The position numbers were made by a program, and so were the translations under genes. Below the pieces are notes generated by a model that had not been told where the DNA came from, made no database searches, and saw nothing but the letters and a program-made list of their open reading frames with translations. From Diploptera punctata (taxonomy: Eukaryota > Arthropoda > Insecta > Blattodea > Blaberidae), in NCBI GenBank assembly GCA_030220185.1, contig JASPKZ010007288.1:72001-136000 (forward strand): 64,000 bases of DNA. The letters run 5' to 3'. Positions 32,498-44,205 of this stretch are shown here, in pieces (the stretch's first letter is position 1; each line of letters begins with the position of its first letter).

Positions 32498-32580
32498 CCT
32501 CGGGTAGCTCAGTGGGTTGCGGTAGGATGAGATGCTCTTGATCCCGGGATATACAAGATTCTGCGGACACGATTATATCT
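32498..32580 (+). other. Weak tRNA-like/SINE-like promoter sequence
   Basis: GGGTAGCTCAGTGGGTTGCGG resembles a tRNA A box region and CTTGATCCCGGG about 30 bp later resembles a degenerate B box. No cloverleaf can be drawn. It is a possible SINE remnant. Confidence 0.25.
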
Positions 32581-32589
32581 CGTAGAGAA

Positions 32590-35320
32590 AAGACGACAAG
32601 ATTGTAGATTTAGTTTAACTTTAATGACTTGTAAGCACCTAGATGATACACGCATACAATTTTAAATGGCGTTACAACAAGCGGTAATTATCATTTGGTC
32701 CCGTTCAATAGTATGGAGACTTTAATTTACTGACAATTAATAGATAATCTCGTTTCCTATCCTCGTGCGAGACTTCACTCGAGGTTTGTTATTCAAACTT
32801 TATAACGATCACTTATATGAATCGTTTCACACGCGACTAAGTCCAGTAACAAGGACTATCCTAAAATTTGCAAGTCCCTACTGTTATTCACTAAGTAGAA
32901 TAAGTTATGTTGGTGCTAGATAGCAAAATAAGAAGTGCTTGTGCCCGTATCGGCACCATGAGAGACATATATTTTTGTTTCGCTTTCCTAGCCATGAGGT
33001 GAGCTCGCGTTGTCCCCTTCCATGTCTTGAGACCATATGATACTCCCCCTTGAAATGTAAAATTACAGATCATTGGTAAATTTGTTTATAATTTTGGGAT
33101 GGAAAGACTTTGAGGGCATGTTATTGGCTGTGACGTCAACGATTGTCTTAGGACCTTCCTTCTTTTGAGATTTAGATATAGTTGGAACATAAATTTATGC
33201 AAGAAGTCCAGGAATCCCAACTAATTTGGTAAAAGACTTTACTCCCAATATTGATTCTAGAAATTTCTGGTGGCTTATTTTGCCTCTAATTAGTTTGCAT
33301 CATTCTCTGTAAAAACGCCCGTTTACTGAGTTTACATAATTCCCAGCAATGTGTTTCCTATTGTATTCAACTGTCCAGCGTACAAGGCTTAGGCATTGTC
33401 AATTCTGACTGGCTGAATAAAATGTATCTAATTCTCTGGACTGAAAATCATTTTTAGACCTTTAACTTATTGTAAGTGTGTCTCGAGCCCATTAAAATAC
33501 AATAGTGTGTATTACAGTCATCAGCCATTTGCCTACATTACTCATAACGTGAACGTTCTTATTCCATTCCACGGGTTCATTTAATTTATGATTAATAATT
33601 ATATAATTGTATTGTACGTATTTGTCTGATTTGTTTCAATATAAATAAGATGTATGTCCGATTATTAATTAAATTATCTATATAATTAAATATTTATAAA
33701 TTATTTTCCCATATCCCGATTTTTAATTATTCAGCTGCTCATTTAGGGAGGCGGCTGAGTGAATGCCGCGCCTCAGAGCTTACTTGTACAAATGCAGCTG
33801 TTCCCAGTAATCAGTATCTCAAAACTATCTCATGGCACAATCTTATTTTTTGTGAATTCCGAAGATATTATGCTATTGAGATAGCACCCGTTACATATTT
33901 TTGAAAAATATTTATAAATCTTTAATCTAGTCATATAGGAACAACTTAAAAAAATAAGTTTGAGTTTTGTAGTCTGCAAATGTTGATCAAGAGGAGTGTT
34001 CAATAACCTAAAGAAAAGCGTTAAAAATTATTGAAGCGACTATTCGCAACGAAACTAGAAATATGCATTTAAAATAAAAATGTATATATGTTATATATAA
34101 ATCATAAAATCGGACTATTAACAGTAGGATGAACTAGAAATTTAAAATTTTAGTTGGAACATTTTGAATGCTCTACCGGCGCGTTATACTCGCATATTTC
34201 ACCACAATATAACTTGGTATAGGATAAGCTTGCCTAATTTCGTCATAGTTAATTACATTTTTATTCAAGTGTAACTTTTATATAATGGTGTCAAATTTTG
34301 AATAGAGGAACATAATACTAAATTTCCACCACAAGATTATTTATCGAATTCACACCAAACAGATATAGAGTTCTGCCCAAATATCTCATTCTCTTCTCCA
34401 AGACAAGAATTCATCTCATAAATCCGTGATAGTTGTATAGTAATGACGTGAGTAAGTTCCTAAATCCCCGATAATGAAACATAAATTTATAAATTAAAAA
34501 TTAAATTGAATTCGCTTGTTATCGAAATTTATATTCAATATTAGAAGCTATGGATAAGGTGTACTTACAGTCGCACATAAATTCTTCCACGTTCTATAGA
34601 ATCCCAGTGCGCATGAGCTAGTGCTTCATGTATTCCCAGAATGATAAATGCAACCTCCAGCAGTTGGCGGTATATGTATGTAAAATCAGTATGACCAACA
34701 CTGACACAAAATTCCCAGAACGTGTCTAAATATGTATAACACGAAATGAACTATTGGAAATATGATTTTACGTATCAAATCACATTTAAAAAGCAAGGAA
34801 CCTAAAAGCTAATCAAACCTAAATCAATTATTGTAACACAAATCAATTATTTTAACATGGGTGAAATCCAGGGAACGTGGAAGTGATGTTGGCAACATCT
34901 GGAGTATTTTGGGTTGTTGATGGTGGCAACGTTGGAACAACATAAGAAGAGGAGGGAAAATAGCAGCAAGTAGCAAGTAAGCAATGTAGCACGATCATGT
35001 TTTACGTAAATATATAAATACAAAAAAAAAGATCGTTGCAACATTGGAAGATGTTTAAAACGTGTTTAAAGGTGTTGCAAATTTTTTTTAACATGTTTAA
35101 AAGTGTTTAGTGCATCAGTGGCATAAGAAATAAGATTGAAAATTTTGTGCGACGGTTTGTACACCAAAACCCGATGCTATATTGGAGCAAATGCAGACAT
35201 TTCAATAGTTCGGTCTATTTACCTCTAAATAAACAACACATTAAATAATAATATTAATAATACACATGTTGATAAAATATCTGCACAAAATGCTAGTTCT
35301 ACTTTCCAGCAACAATATTA
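32590..35320. other. AT-rich DNA, no feature recognised
   Basis: No gene or repeat family is recognised. Short GTTTAAA-containing repeats occur at 35050-35110. Confidence 0.45.
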
Positions 35321-35324
35321 TTCT

Positions 35325-35990
35325 CTATAAACTTAAGCATGAAATGATAACAATATTAATTGTTATCATTTTCATTTTTTTTGATTGCGGATGAGCCCAT
35401 GTAGGACTACGCAAAGTACTTAGAGGCGTTTTCTTTGAGCCCAAATTCTTTAATTCTTTTGCTATGAGCTTGTTTTTTATCATGTGTCCAAGTTGTTCCA
35501 GTCTTTTTCTTCGGTTTGTCCTCTTGGTCAACTTGCCACTTATTCACCTTAATTCTAAATATATCTGTGTTTGGAGTATGCTTTTAGTAATTCCTGCCAA
35601 TTTTAAGTCCTTTTTGACTTCATCAATCCACTTCATAGTATACTGGAGCATTATTTCTGTTTTCGTAGAATTCCATTATCTATTTTGTAAGACTATTTGA
35701 GTTCATTCGTTTAACATGGACACATAATTTTTAACCTTCGTTTTCTAATGTCACTATGAACGTCTGTAAATATTTTATTTCCTTTTCACTTTTGAGTCTA
35801 AATGCTTTACCAATGACTTGTGGACCTAAAACTTTTCTTATAATTTTGCATTCTTTTTACACTATATTTTCGATATTTTTTTTCTGTTCAGAATTAATGT
35901 TTCTGCTCCATAGTGTCTTACATGAGATTAAGTCTAGCCCTTACTTAATTCAGAACCAAACCCCCATGTAAGCTAACCAGGCACAGTATC
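35325..35990 (-). pseudogene. LINE 3'-end relic
   Basis: On the minus strand, in several frames, it reads RKVLGPQVIGKAFRLKSEKE, then DIRKRRLKIMCP, then KWIDEVKKDLKLAGITKS, and ends HPQSKKMK just before the window-specific AT-rich tail. The order (template-tail block, RRLK/WxGH-like block, WIDEVKxDLxxAGI) matches the C terminus of RTE-like LINE polyproteins. Frameshifts and stops are frequent. Confidence 0.5.
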
Positions 35991-35993
35991 ATT

Positions 35994-36005
35994 ATAATAA
36001 TAATA

Positions 36006-36078
<73 letters not shown>

Positions 36079-36087
36079 TATTATTAA

Positions 36088-36133
<46 letters not shown>

Positions 36134-36160
36134 GTTATTTTATTATTATTATTATTTTTA
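35994..36160. repeat. (TAA)n running into (TTA)n, a long palindromic tract
   Basis: About 80 bp of TAA repeats is followed by TTA repeats, so the strand is self-complementary and could fold into a long hairpin. It separates two LINE remnants and could consist of two opposed LINE tails. Confidence 0.85.
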
Positions 36161-36504
36161 TGTAGAGAAATGACAACGAAAATAGGACATTCAGAGAAAC
36201 TCAATAATTTAACGAACAATGAAGAAATAATTTTAAGAATTTTACAAAACTGGTTCCAAACAAATACCTACTTGCCTTAAATATTATTGCTTAAATAATA
36301 TATACCTGTTAATAAGTAAACATGTCATTTTTAAATATAAATTATTTCTACGTAATGTGACTAATTTGAAAGTTTAAAAGTAATATTCTTAAAAATTGAT
36401 TCCTATTCTCAGCATTCACACGGTTAAGTACGAGAGATAGACTTATCACAAGAAAGATGATAGAAAACTAAAATGAGGTAGTTTCTGTACAATAGTTTAC
36501 TTTT
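36161..36504. other. Unassigned AT-rich DNA
   Basis: No gene or repeat family is recognised. Confidence 0.5.
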
Positions 36505-36726
36505 ATATTGTTAAGACTCCTGCCGTAGGCACCTTCTCTAGGAGACGAACACTCCGAAATTGCAGTACCCTGCCCTCCAGGAAGAGGGATTTGGCTAGAG
36601 GCCGGTAACCTCTACTAGTAAAAATAACTTACACATAAACTTCAGCAGAAGAAAAGCCGGATTGATAAACCTTAAGACGACTACAGCAAGAAAAAGGAAA
36701 AAAAAAGAGTTTTGGAATACATGGCC

Positions 36727-37733
36727 AGCTTAAAATAGCGACTTGGAATGTCAGAGGCTTGGGAAGCAAAGAATTCGAACTAAAAAAAGAAATGAAACAT
36801 AAAAATATAAATATATTAGCTGCCTCAGAAACAAGTAAAAGATTGAAAGGATCACAAATGATAAATCATATGATGATGTTTTACAGTGGAGTAAGTCAGA
36901 AAGAAAGAACGAAAGCACTAGTGGCGATATTTGTGGATAACTGTATTAACGAAAGAATAATGACAATGCGATTTAAGCATAATAGAGGACATATGACAAT
37001 TATAGCAATATATGCACCGGAGGAAGGGAGAGATGAAGAAACAAAAACATTTTATTCTACTCTACAAAAGGAAATAAATAAGATAAACAAGAACGACATA
37101 GTAATATTATTAGGAGACTTTAATGCTAGAGTGGGGAATCAACCATAGGCAAATGTAATTGGGTTCCATGGAAAAAATGTCATATATAAAAATGGACAAG
37201 AATTAAAACAATTCTCAATTTTTAATGATTTTAAAATAACAAATACATTTTATAAGAAAAAAGATATTCACAAATACACACGGTCAGCACGAGGTTATCG
37301 TTCACTGATTGATTATGTGCTAGTCAATAAGAAAGCATCGTCATTATTAACAGATACGAGAATATTTAGAGGAAGTGGTATCTATTCAGATCACTATTTA
37401 GTAATCTCAAAAATAAATATATTAGCGAGATGGAAGAAAACTAAAAACAAATATGGTAATAAAGAGACCACATTTAAAGTACATTTATTACAAGATAAAA
37501 TTATACAAAATCTGTATCAGAATATGCTAAATGAACAATTAATATTAAAACCTACTTCCCAAGAAATAAACCGAGAATGGGATAATATAAAAGAAAACAT
37601 TGATAAAGCAGCATATGAGGCATTAGGAACAAAATATAAAATATATAACAGGAAGGGTTTAACAATATGGAATGAAGAATTAGAGAGGATAATAAAAGAT
37701 AAAAAAGGCTTATCACAAATATTTACAGAATAG
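36727..37733 (+). pseudogene. LINE-F apurinic-type endonuclease and connector
   Basis: The frame opens KIATWNVRGLG (the N of TWNVRG is the first active-site residue). It continues with AASETSK, the catalytic glutamate block, and later VILLGDFNARVGNQP with the D and N of GDFN. A single in-frame TAG follows at 37146. The frame then resumes with NDFKITNTF, KKDIHKYTRSARG, IDYVLV and finally YSDHYLVISK, the SDH catalytic motif. All APE-type endonuclease motifs are therefore visible apart from the one stop. After about 37733 the coding shifts frame. The function in the parental element would be target-site nicking for target-primed reverse transcription. Confidence 0.75.
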
Positions 37734-38040
37734 AACACTAGAATTAAGAGCTGAATACAAACATAAAAGTGCAATAGCCAAAAGAGAAATTAAAAAAGCA
37801 CACAAAGTCAGTTGGGATAGATATATAAGCAGACTAGAATACGATATACATGGGCAGCTAAAATAGCCTTATAAAGTAATGAAACATCTAAATAAACAAG
37901 AAAACAATACAATATAGATCAATGTAATTGAGGAGAAACAATGGGAAGAACATTATAAAAAACTGTGGTATAATGAAAATAAAATAACTAAAGATAATAT
38001 GTATATATATTTATATGAGTGTGAGATAGTAATAGATACG

Positions 38041-39297
38041 ATAACAATGGAAGAATTAGAAGAAGTACTGAAAACAACCAAGAACAGAACGGCAGCTGGA
38101 ATAGATGGAATTAATATGGAATTAATAAAATATGGAGGATTTTTTTAAACTGAGACTATAACTTTTTTAAAATTTATGTTGGAAACAAGCAACAATACCA
38201 GAAACCTGGACAACAGCAATAGTACAATCTATTTTTTTAGAAATGAGAACGTAACGACTGCAATAACTACAGAGGAATAAGTATTGTAACTGCAGGCTAT
38301 ACAATATACTCAAGAATCTTAACATTTAAGTTAAAACAAATAGCAGAGGTAATGTTAACAGAAGGACAAAGTGGATTCAGACTAGGGCGTTCTTGTATGG
38401 ATAATATATTTACGATAAAAGAATTTATAAACAAAAGAAGAGAACATAACAAGGAAACACACATAGCTCTTATTGATTTTGTCAAGGCATTTGATAAAGT
38501 GGATAGAGGAAAACTTTGGACAATTTTAAAAGAAAAAGAATTCCGAAACACATAATAGCAGCTATAAAGAGTTTGTACTGGAACACAAATTTTGTTATAA
38601 AACTAGAAATGAAGTACGTAAAAATAAAATTCATACTAATCAAGGAGTTAAACAAGGATGCAGTATCTCTCCAGTTTTGATTAACCTATGCATCAATGAT
38701 ATAATAAAAAAAATGGAACGAAGAAACAAATAAAGGAATAAATTAGATAAAACACACTACTTGAAAACATTATTATACGCTGATGACCAGGTAATAATAG
38801 CACATACGGAAGACGAACTTCAAAGGAATATTTTTAAATAACATAATATATGTGAACAATATAATCTCAAAATATCCATAGAGAAAACCAAGGTAATGAC
38901 ATTCCAAGGGAAAAATCAAATCAGATCCAAAATAGTAATAGGTAACAAAATCATAGACAGGTGAACCAACTCAATTATCTCGGATGTGACATTCAATTTA
39001 ATTATGATAATGATATAAATAATAAAATTGCAAAATTCTTGGGAATATGTGGTACGATAAAACGATCACTAAATAACAAAACAACAAGAGAGACCCAATT
39101 GAAATTTTACAAAACATTGGCAGTACCGGTACTGCTCTGTGGTTCAGAAGCCTGGATACATAAAAAACAAGATCTAAGTAGGATAACGGCGGCAGAAATG
39201 AAATTTTTGAGATCTGTTAAAGAGTTCATTAAGGAAGATAGAATCAGGAACACAGAAATAAGACAGGAGATGTACTTCACTTGGATACTATATATTT
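38041..39297 (+). pseudogene. LINE-F reverse transcriptase and thumb
   Basis: Blocks in order are AAGIDGINMELIKYGG (38094), GQSGFRLGRSCMDNIFTIKE (38358-38417), IALIDFVKAFDKVDR (38464-38508), NQGVKQGCSISPVLIN (38638-38685) and the catalytic LLYADDQVIIA (about 38770-38802). These are followed by QLNYLGCDI, AVPVLLCGSEAWI and ITAAEMKFLRSVKE (38961-39297). The F-x-KAFD and YADD aspartates are intact, although several frameshifts and stops lie between blocks. The frame ends with LINE-F at the junction to LINE-G. Confidence 0.75.
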
Positions 39298-39339
39298 GAC
39301 TTTTCCTTAGCTAAGTCAGATCCTGCGATATGGACATCA

Positions 39340-40024
39340 TTTGTTTTCAGGAGGGTTAATAATTTAGGGGAGACACCGTCAACTTGCATATCTCGGACAG
39401 GACGAGCCTAGCAAGTTGCCAAGTCATGTACGAGATAAAAGACATAACCACGATGTCCATGGAAGCAGCATTTCAAGATTACACCCATAGCCACATACGG
39501 CCTCTAGCTGAAATGGGATCATCTGGACCCCAACAGCCTTAGACTCCACAGAAAGTAAAATCGATGTATTTGAAAAAGGCAGCGAGCCTGTCAAAGTTCG
39601 CACTCTCATGCACGGTCTATGAACTGACAAAGGAGCCATTTCTCATAGACGAGCTCCGACTGAAACTGTTCCTGCCACATACAGCGAGCTATAACATAGT
39701 ACTAAGAGAGCTACAGCAGAAAAAATGATTCATATGGACCGATTTCTACACCACCGATTCCATGACCTCAGAAGACTGGAAGAAGCCGAACTAAGAGCTA
39801 CGACATCTAGTGACCCGACTAGCTGTACACGGCTTCAATCACAGACTGTGCACAACAAAACCGTTTCATGACCCGGGGCCAGATTGCATGTGCGAGCGAT
39901 GCGACATGTCATGCAAGAGATACCATGTGCTAATGTTCAAACACAGAGGACAATCTCTGACAGGATTCTGTACAGACAGATAAATTAATTTAGATTAACT
40001 AATCTTTGCATATTGTTCGCTATA

Positions 40025-40088
<64 letters not shown>

Positions 40089-40090
40089 TG
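39340..40090 (+). mobile_element. LINE-G 3' fragment with (TTA)n tail
   Basis: One frame reads VYELTKEPFLIDELRLKLFL and then VTRLAVHGFNHRLCTTKPFH, DCMCERCDMSCKRYHVLMFK. Its LxxHGxFNxxL...CxC...H pattern resembles the C-terminal zinc knuckle of R1/I-type LINEs. A 5'-truncated copy of such an element ending in a long (TTA)n tail (40027-40088) explains the layout. Stops occur at several places. The 71-codon minus-strand frame at 39424-39639 is antisense noise. Confidence 0.5.
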
Positions 40091-42009
40091 CATTGGTTAT
40101 TCATATTCATACGCATTTTATTTCCTAAATCTGAGTCTTCATTCCACAATAACTTGAGGATTCATCGCACTTGAACATCATGAGCAATTCACTATTATAT
40201 TTTCTTCTTTTCAGTCTCAACTAGCTCCTTGTATTTTTTGTAATTACCAATGATTATAAATCTGGTATTTTAAAACAAATACAGATATTTTGGAGGAATT
40301 AAAAGTAAAACCCTTTCTAGACAAAGTCCAAAATTGTGAATCACGTTGGAAAAGATTTTAAACAGAATGTCACTTAATATAATGCATGTATTACGTACAT
40401 ATTACACCTCATGAGGTAAAAGAAACCAAAACTTTGAAGAGACTCCTAGACATCTGATTTGAGATCGGAACAGGTGAGCGGTGGCCTAACATCCTGAAAG
40501 CTACATGGTGATTTAATATGAAGAAAGGTTTAATCACCGAGCTTAAGACTCTTATGACAGCATGAACTTTATTACGCGCATTTTATCCAATTTAATTGAC
40601 ACACTTGGTCTGTTGGAACAAGGACTGACACTAAGTAGCGTTTGTGGATGAGACTTTATAAAGTGAGTCGTAATAGTTAAATAACATTGATTACTCCTTT
40701 AACATTGTTATGTGGTTGTGCATCACGTTTCGTATGAGGATATTTTTTTTGGTAAATTATATTACATATTGTTAAATTGAAAAATAAGCGAATATCTGTA
40801 ATGAAGATCCAGTAAGCATCTAATTTGTTGTCACGTTAATTAAAACAAATGATGCGGCCGCTTTTTCCTTGAATGAATAACATTCATTGCAAGTTAAACG
40901 AAAGAATTTGCTGCATTGTTACTCTGTAGCTTAATGTAATGTAATCCAAAAGGCAATAGAAATTGTTTGCTAACATGGGAACTGTCAAGCAGTGCATGCC
41001 TGAACCTACCTTGCAATATCTTACAGAGATATACCAAGAGAGTAACCAAATATATTTTTTGTCACTTTAACTGCAAGGCACCAACATTCAGTGCAAAATA
41101 TCTCATTTAAACTAAAAGTAAGTAATACAATTCCTAACTTGATGAATTGGATAAACCTCACTACCTGCCATCCGCACCGCATCCGCTTGCTTCCTCCTCT
41201 CTAAATCAAGCAGGGACGCCCATCTGCTACGCATAGCGGGTTACCATTGCTGGATTATGCCTTCGATTTCTGTGTCATTCTGTTAAAAGCGGCAATTTTT
41301 TTTGACACGGTACATCACAACGCTTTTCTGGGAGAAATTTCAAAGATATGTTTCGGTAGACTCCACTGTGTATTCCGTAAACTTTCCTATATTTATGCAG
41401 AAACTTAAAGAATATGTTATATATTTACAATTCGTTTACTGCCATTGGTACTTCATAAATACATATCAAACAACGGGCATCTAATTGAAACTCATGTCCG
41501 TTCTGAATAGGCCTTCATCTCCTGCTTAGAGATCCATTTTTCTGCATTTAAACACACGGCATATATTTTATGCAGAATAAAATCAAACTTTTCTTCTATA
41601 TTAAATTCATGTTTCAAGATATGTAAAAAAATCAAGGAAAATTTATGAAATAATACGCAATCAAGCGCATAATTACTTTCAACATTACTTTTCTTTTTTG
41701 AATATACAAATTAAAATGGAGACAGTGAAAGAAACGGAACGAATGAAGAAATTGTGTACTGTGATTCAGACCGTCAATGTTTAGTTCAATCTACAGATAA
41801 ATAAACATATTTTAATTTATTTTCCGTAATTATTATTACGTAAAAGAAATACATTTACGCTATTATATTCTTATTAGGATATTTACTTCCGTGTTACGCG
41901 ATTAGGACTTATCCTAATTGTAACTTACTGACCAAGTTAATTTAATTACGCTCATATACCCATACATGTCAGCGGAAAATAGGGGGTCGGTCTTGTGCCT
42001 CGAGGAGAC
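40091..42009. other. AT-rich DNA, no feature recognised
   Basis: No gene, RNA or repeat family is recognised in this stretch. Confidence 0.5.
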
Positions 42010-42785
42010 GTCTGGTTCTTATTTACTCACTGGCACTATCCAAACCGTAGGTTCATGGCCGCGCCGACATAAGATCTCCATACAATCCTATCCTGACCTA
42101 ACGCTTTCCAATCATTCCCTGTATAATTAACTTGTCTCAAATCATAGTTAATGTTATTCTCCCACCTCATTCTTGGTCTACCAACTAGACGTTTTCCCCT
42201 TTGGCATCCCTAAAAGAAGCTTCCATGCACATCGTTCATTCCCCACACGCGCAACATTCCTACCCATCGCAGTCAACGAGACTTGACACTTCTGATTACA
42301 TAAGACCATGTAGTTCAATGTTCCGTAGTAATCTCCATTCACCTGTCTGCTCATCTCTCATTGGTCCAAGAATTTTCCTAGGTACTTTATTCTCAAATGC
42401 TCGTAATCTCCTTTGTTATCTTAAAGTAAGAGTCCATGTATCGCACCCGTATAATATAACCGGTAGAATAATCGTTTTATGTATTTTCAGTTCAACGTTT
42501 TTTGAAAGGAGTTGGGACAACAAACGTCTCTGCAATGCATAATAGCACGCATTTCCAGAATTGAGCCTATGTTTAATTTCTTTGTGCATCTCATTCCTAT
42601 TTGTGATTATTGTTCCTAGGTATTTGAATTAAGCCACTTCCTCAAAATTTCACTCATTTGTCATTAGCTGTCCATTTCCATTATATACTGTAATTCAATG
42701 TGTGATCATATATTTAGTTTTATTGATATTTACTTTCAGTCCTAATTCCTTAGTATTACTCAATAGTGTGTGCGTGTTGTCCTTT

Positions 42786-42788
<3 letters not shown>
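42010..42788 (-). mobile_element. LINE-A nest copy: 3' part
   Basis: Minus-strand LINE-A from the region after YADD to the 3' end (complement of TTTACTCACTGGCAC near 42027). It matches 23300-24050 of the plus-strand copy, including NEMHKEIKHRLNSGNACYY, ILYGCDTWTLTLR and the CAGACAGGTGAATGGAGA segment. It continues upstream at 43581 after the LINE-D insertion. A 113-codon plus-strand frame here is antisense. Confidence 0.75.
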
Positions 42789-42846
<58 letters not shown>

Positions 42847-43580
42847 CTTTATTTTAGCTGGCAGAATTAAGGCCATAAGGCCTGCTCTTCCATTAACCAG
42901 CGAATAGTTGAATTATACAAAAATTACATACATACTATAATTTTAAGATATTATCAAAATGCAGACTAAACAAAATACAATGACGATGTGATATAATACT
43001 AGCTAATACTAAGAAATACATAGAATATAATAAAATTAAAGTTATGTAAAATAAAGTAAGTATCTTCCTAGATCATTATGTATAGAATGCTCTATATAGT
43101 TGTTATGCAGTCGAACTTAAGATATCAGGTAATTTGGATTTAAATGATGATAGCGATTGACAGTCCCTGACATTACTGGGAAGTGAGTTTTATGCTCTAG
43201 TCATAGATATTGTGTAAGATTCAGAGTATAGACATGTCCTGTGTTGTGGTATCAATAGGGAAGAAGAGTCTTGTGATCTTGTTCCTAATTTGTGATGAGC
43301 CATTATATTTCGAAAACGTGTTGTTAAATAACTTGGTAAATATATGTGCAGAATTTGGAATAGTAAGGTATGTGAATGTAAATTTTTCTGCCATTTAGGC
43401 GTAGCCATGGTAAGGCCACAAATTAAGGAAACACGTGGTCATAACTACGGAGATTGAACATAAATCTAATGCACGCATTTTGAGCAGGCTGTAGTCTGTC
43501 AGATAGATCAGTTGTCATATTTGTCACTGATATGTCGCAGTAGTCGAAGTGTGGCATTATAAGAGTCTGTACATGCATTT
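42789..43580 (-). mobile_element. LINE-D, 5'-truncated, inserted in LINE-A
   Basis: LINE-A is continuous on either side, from GGACAACACGCACAC at 42780 to CTCGCTATTGGCC at 43581. The insert ends in (ATT)n on its own 3' side (42789-42845). Its minus strand reads MQTLIMPHFDYCDISVTNMT, then LSDRLQPAQNACIRFMFNLR, which is the post-RT block of CR1/Jockey-type LINEs (LIxPHFDYCD...LQxxQNxCIR). More stops follow toward the 3' end. No target duplication is clear. Confidence 0.65.
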
Positions 43581-43690
43581 CTCGCTATTGGCCAATAGTA
43601 CTGCATCATCAGCGTAAACTAAAATGTTATTAATACCATTGAGTTGTGGGCCTACTTCATCCTCTAAAGATTTGATGGCATGCTCTAGTA
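43581..43690 (-). mobile_element. LINE-A nest copy: short middle piece with LINE-B target duplication
   Basis: The minus strand reads EHAIKSLEDEVGPQLNGINN, then LVYADDAVLLA, continuing the RT palm of LINE-A exactly where the 5' half stops at 55924. Positions 43681-43690 (TGCTCTAGTA) are the 10-bp duplication made by LINE-B insertion. The other copy is at 55914-55923. Confidence 0.8.
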
Positions 43691-44205
43691 TCATCATCAT
43701 CATCATCATCATCCGGTATCATGGCAGCTGCCGCGGTCTTCAGAAATCCAAACGCCATTCCTCTCTGTCCATTCATATTTCTTCCTCCATTCCTCTGATA
43801 TTCATAGCTGCTTGTACCCCTTCTCTCCAAGTTTTCTTCGGTCTTCCTCTCTTCCTCCTTTCCATAGGGATCCATTGCATAACAATTTTTGACAATTTTT
43901 GCCCTGGAATTCTTTTGACATGGCCATACCACTGTAATCTTTTCTTTTCTATAATGTCAATGAAGTCCGGTTCCTCTTGTACACGCATAATTTCCCTTAT
44001 TTCTTTATTTCGTATTCTATCCATTCTGGATTTTCCAGCTGATCTTCTTGAAACATCCATTTCTCTACTTAAAATTATTTTCAATTCCCTGGTAGGAATT
44101 ATCCAGACTTCAGTACCATCTGCTATATTGTCTCAATTATGGATTGATTTATTTGTAATTTTTTATTTTGTGTAATATTTTTGCTCCAATAAACAGAATT
44201 TAAAG
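43691..44205 (-). mobile_element. LINE-B nest copy: 3' end
   Basis: The minus strand carries the LINE-B C terminus: ELKIILSREMDVSRRSAGKS, then KKRLQWYGHVKRIPGQKLSK and RRKRGRPKKTWREGVQAAMN. The stop is followed by the ATGATGATG tail at 43691-43712. Two overlapping minus frames (43657-43932 and 43773-44084) are parts of this coding. It stops at the 8-bp hAT target site ATTTAAAG (44198-44205). The 183-codon plus frame over it is antisense. Confidence 0.8.

Larger units (their letters stand above)
36505..39298 (+). mobile_element. LINE-F, nearly complete APE-type retrotransposon
   Basis: A GC-richer 5' leader (36505-36700) precedes an endonuclease frame, a connector, the RT and a thumb/C-terminal block, all on +. 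The element is cut at about 39298, where LINE-G sequence begins. Coding is interrupted by a few stops and frameshifts but all main blocks are present in order, so this is the most complete LINE of the window. Clade: RTE-like by overall style, not proven. Confidence 0.75.

Noticed and set aside
35992..36219. 75-codon isoleucine- and tyrosine-rich frame
   Set aside because: Translation of the TAA/TTA microsatellite.
43624..44175. 183-codon plus-strand frame, the longest open frame, hydrophobic
   Set aside because: It is the antisense of the LINE-B C terminus, which is recognisable on the minus strand.
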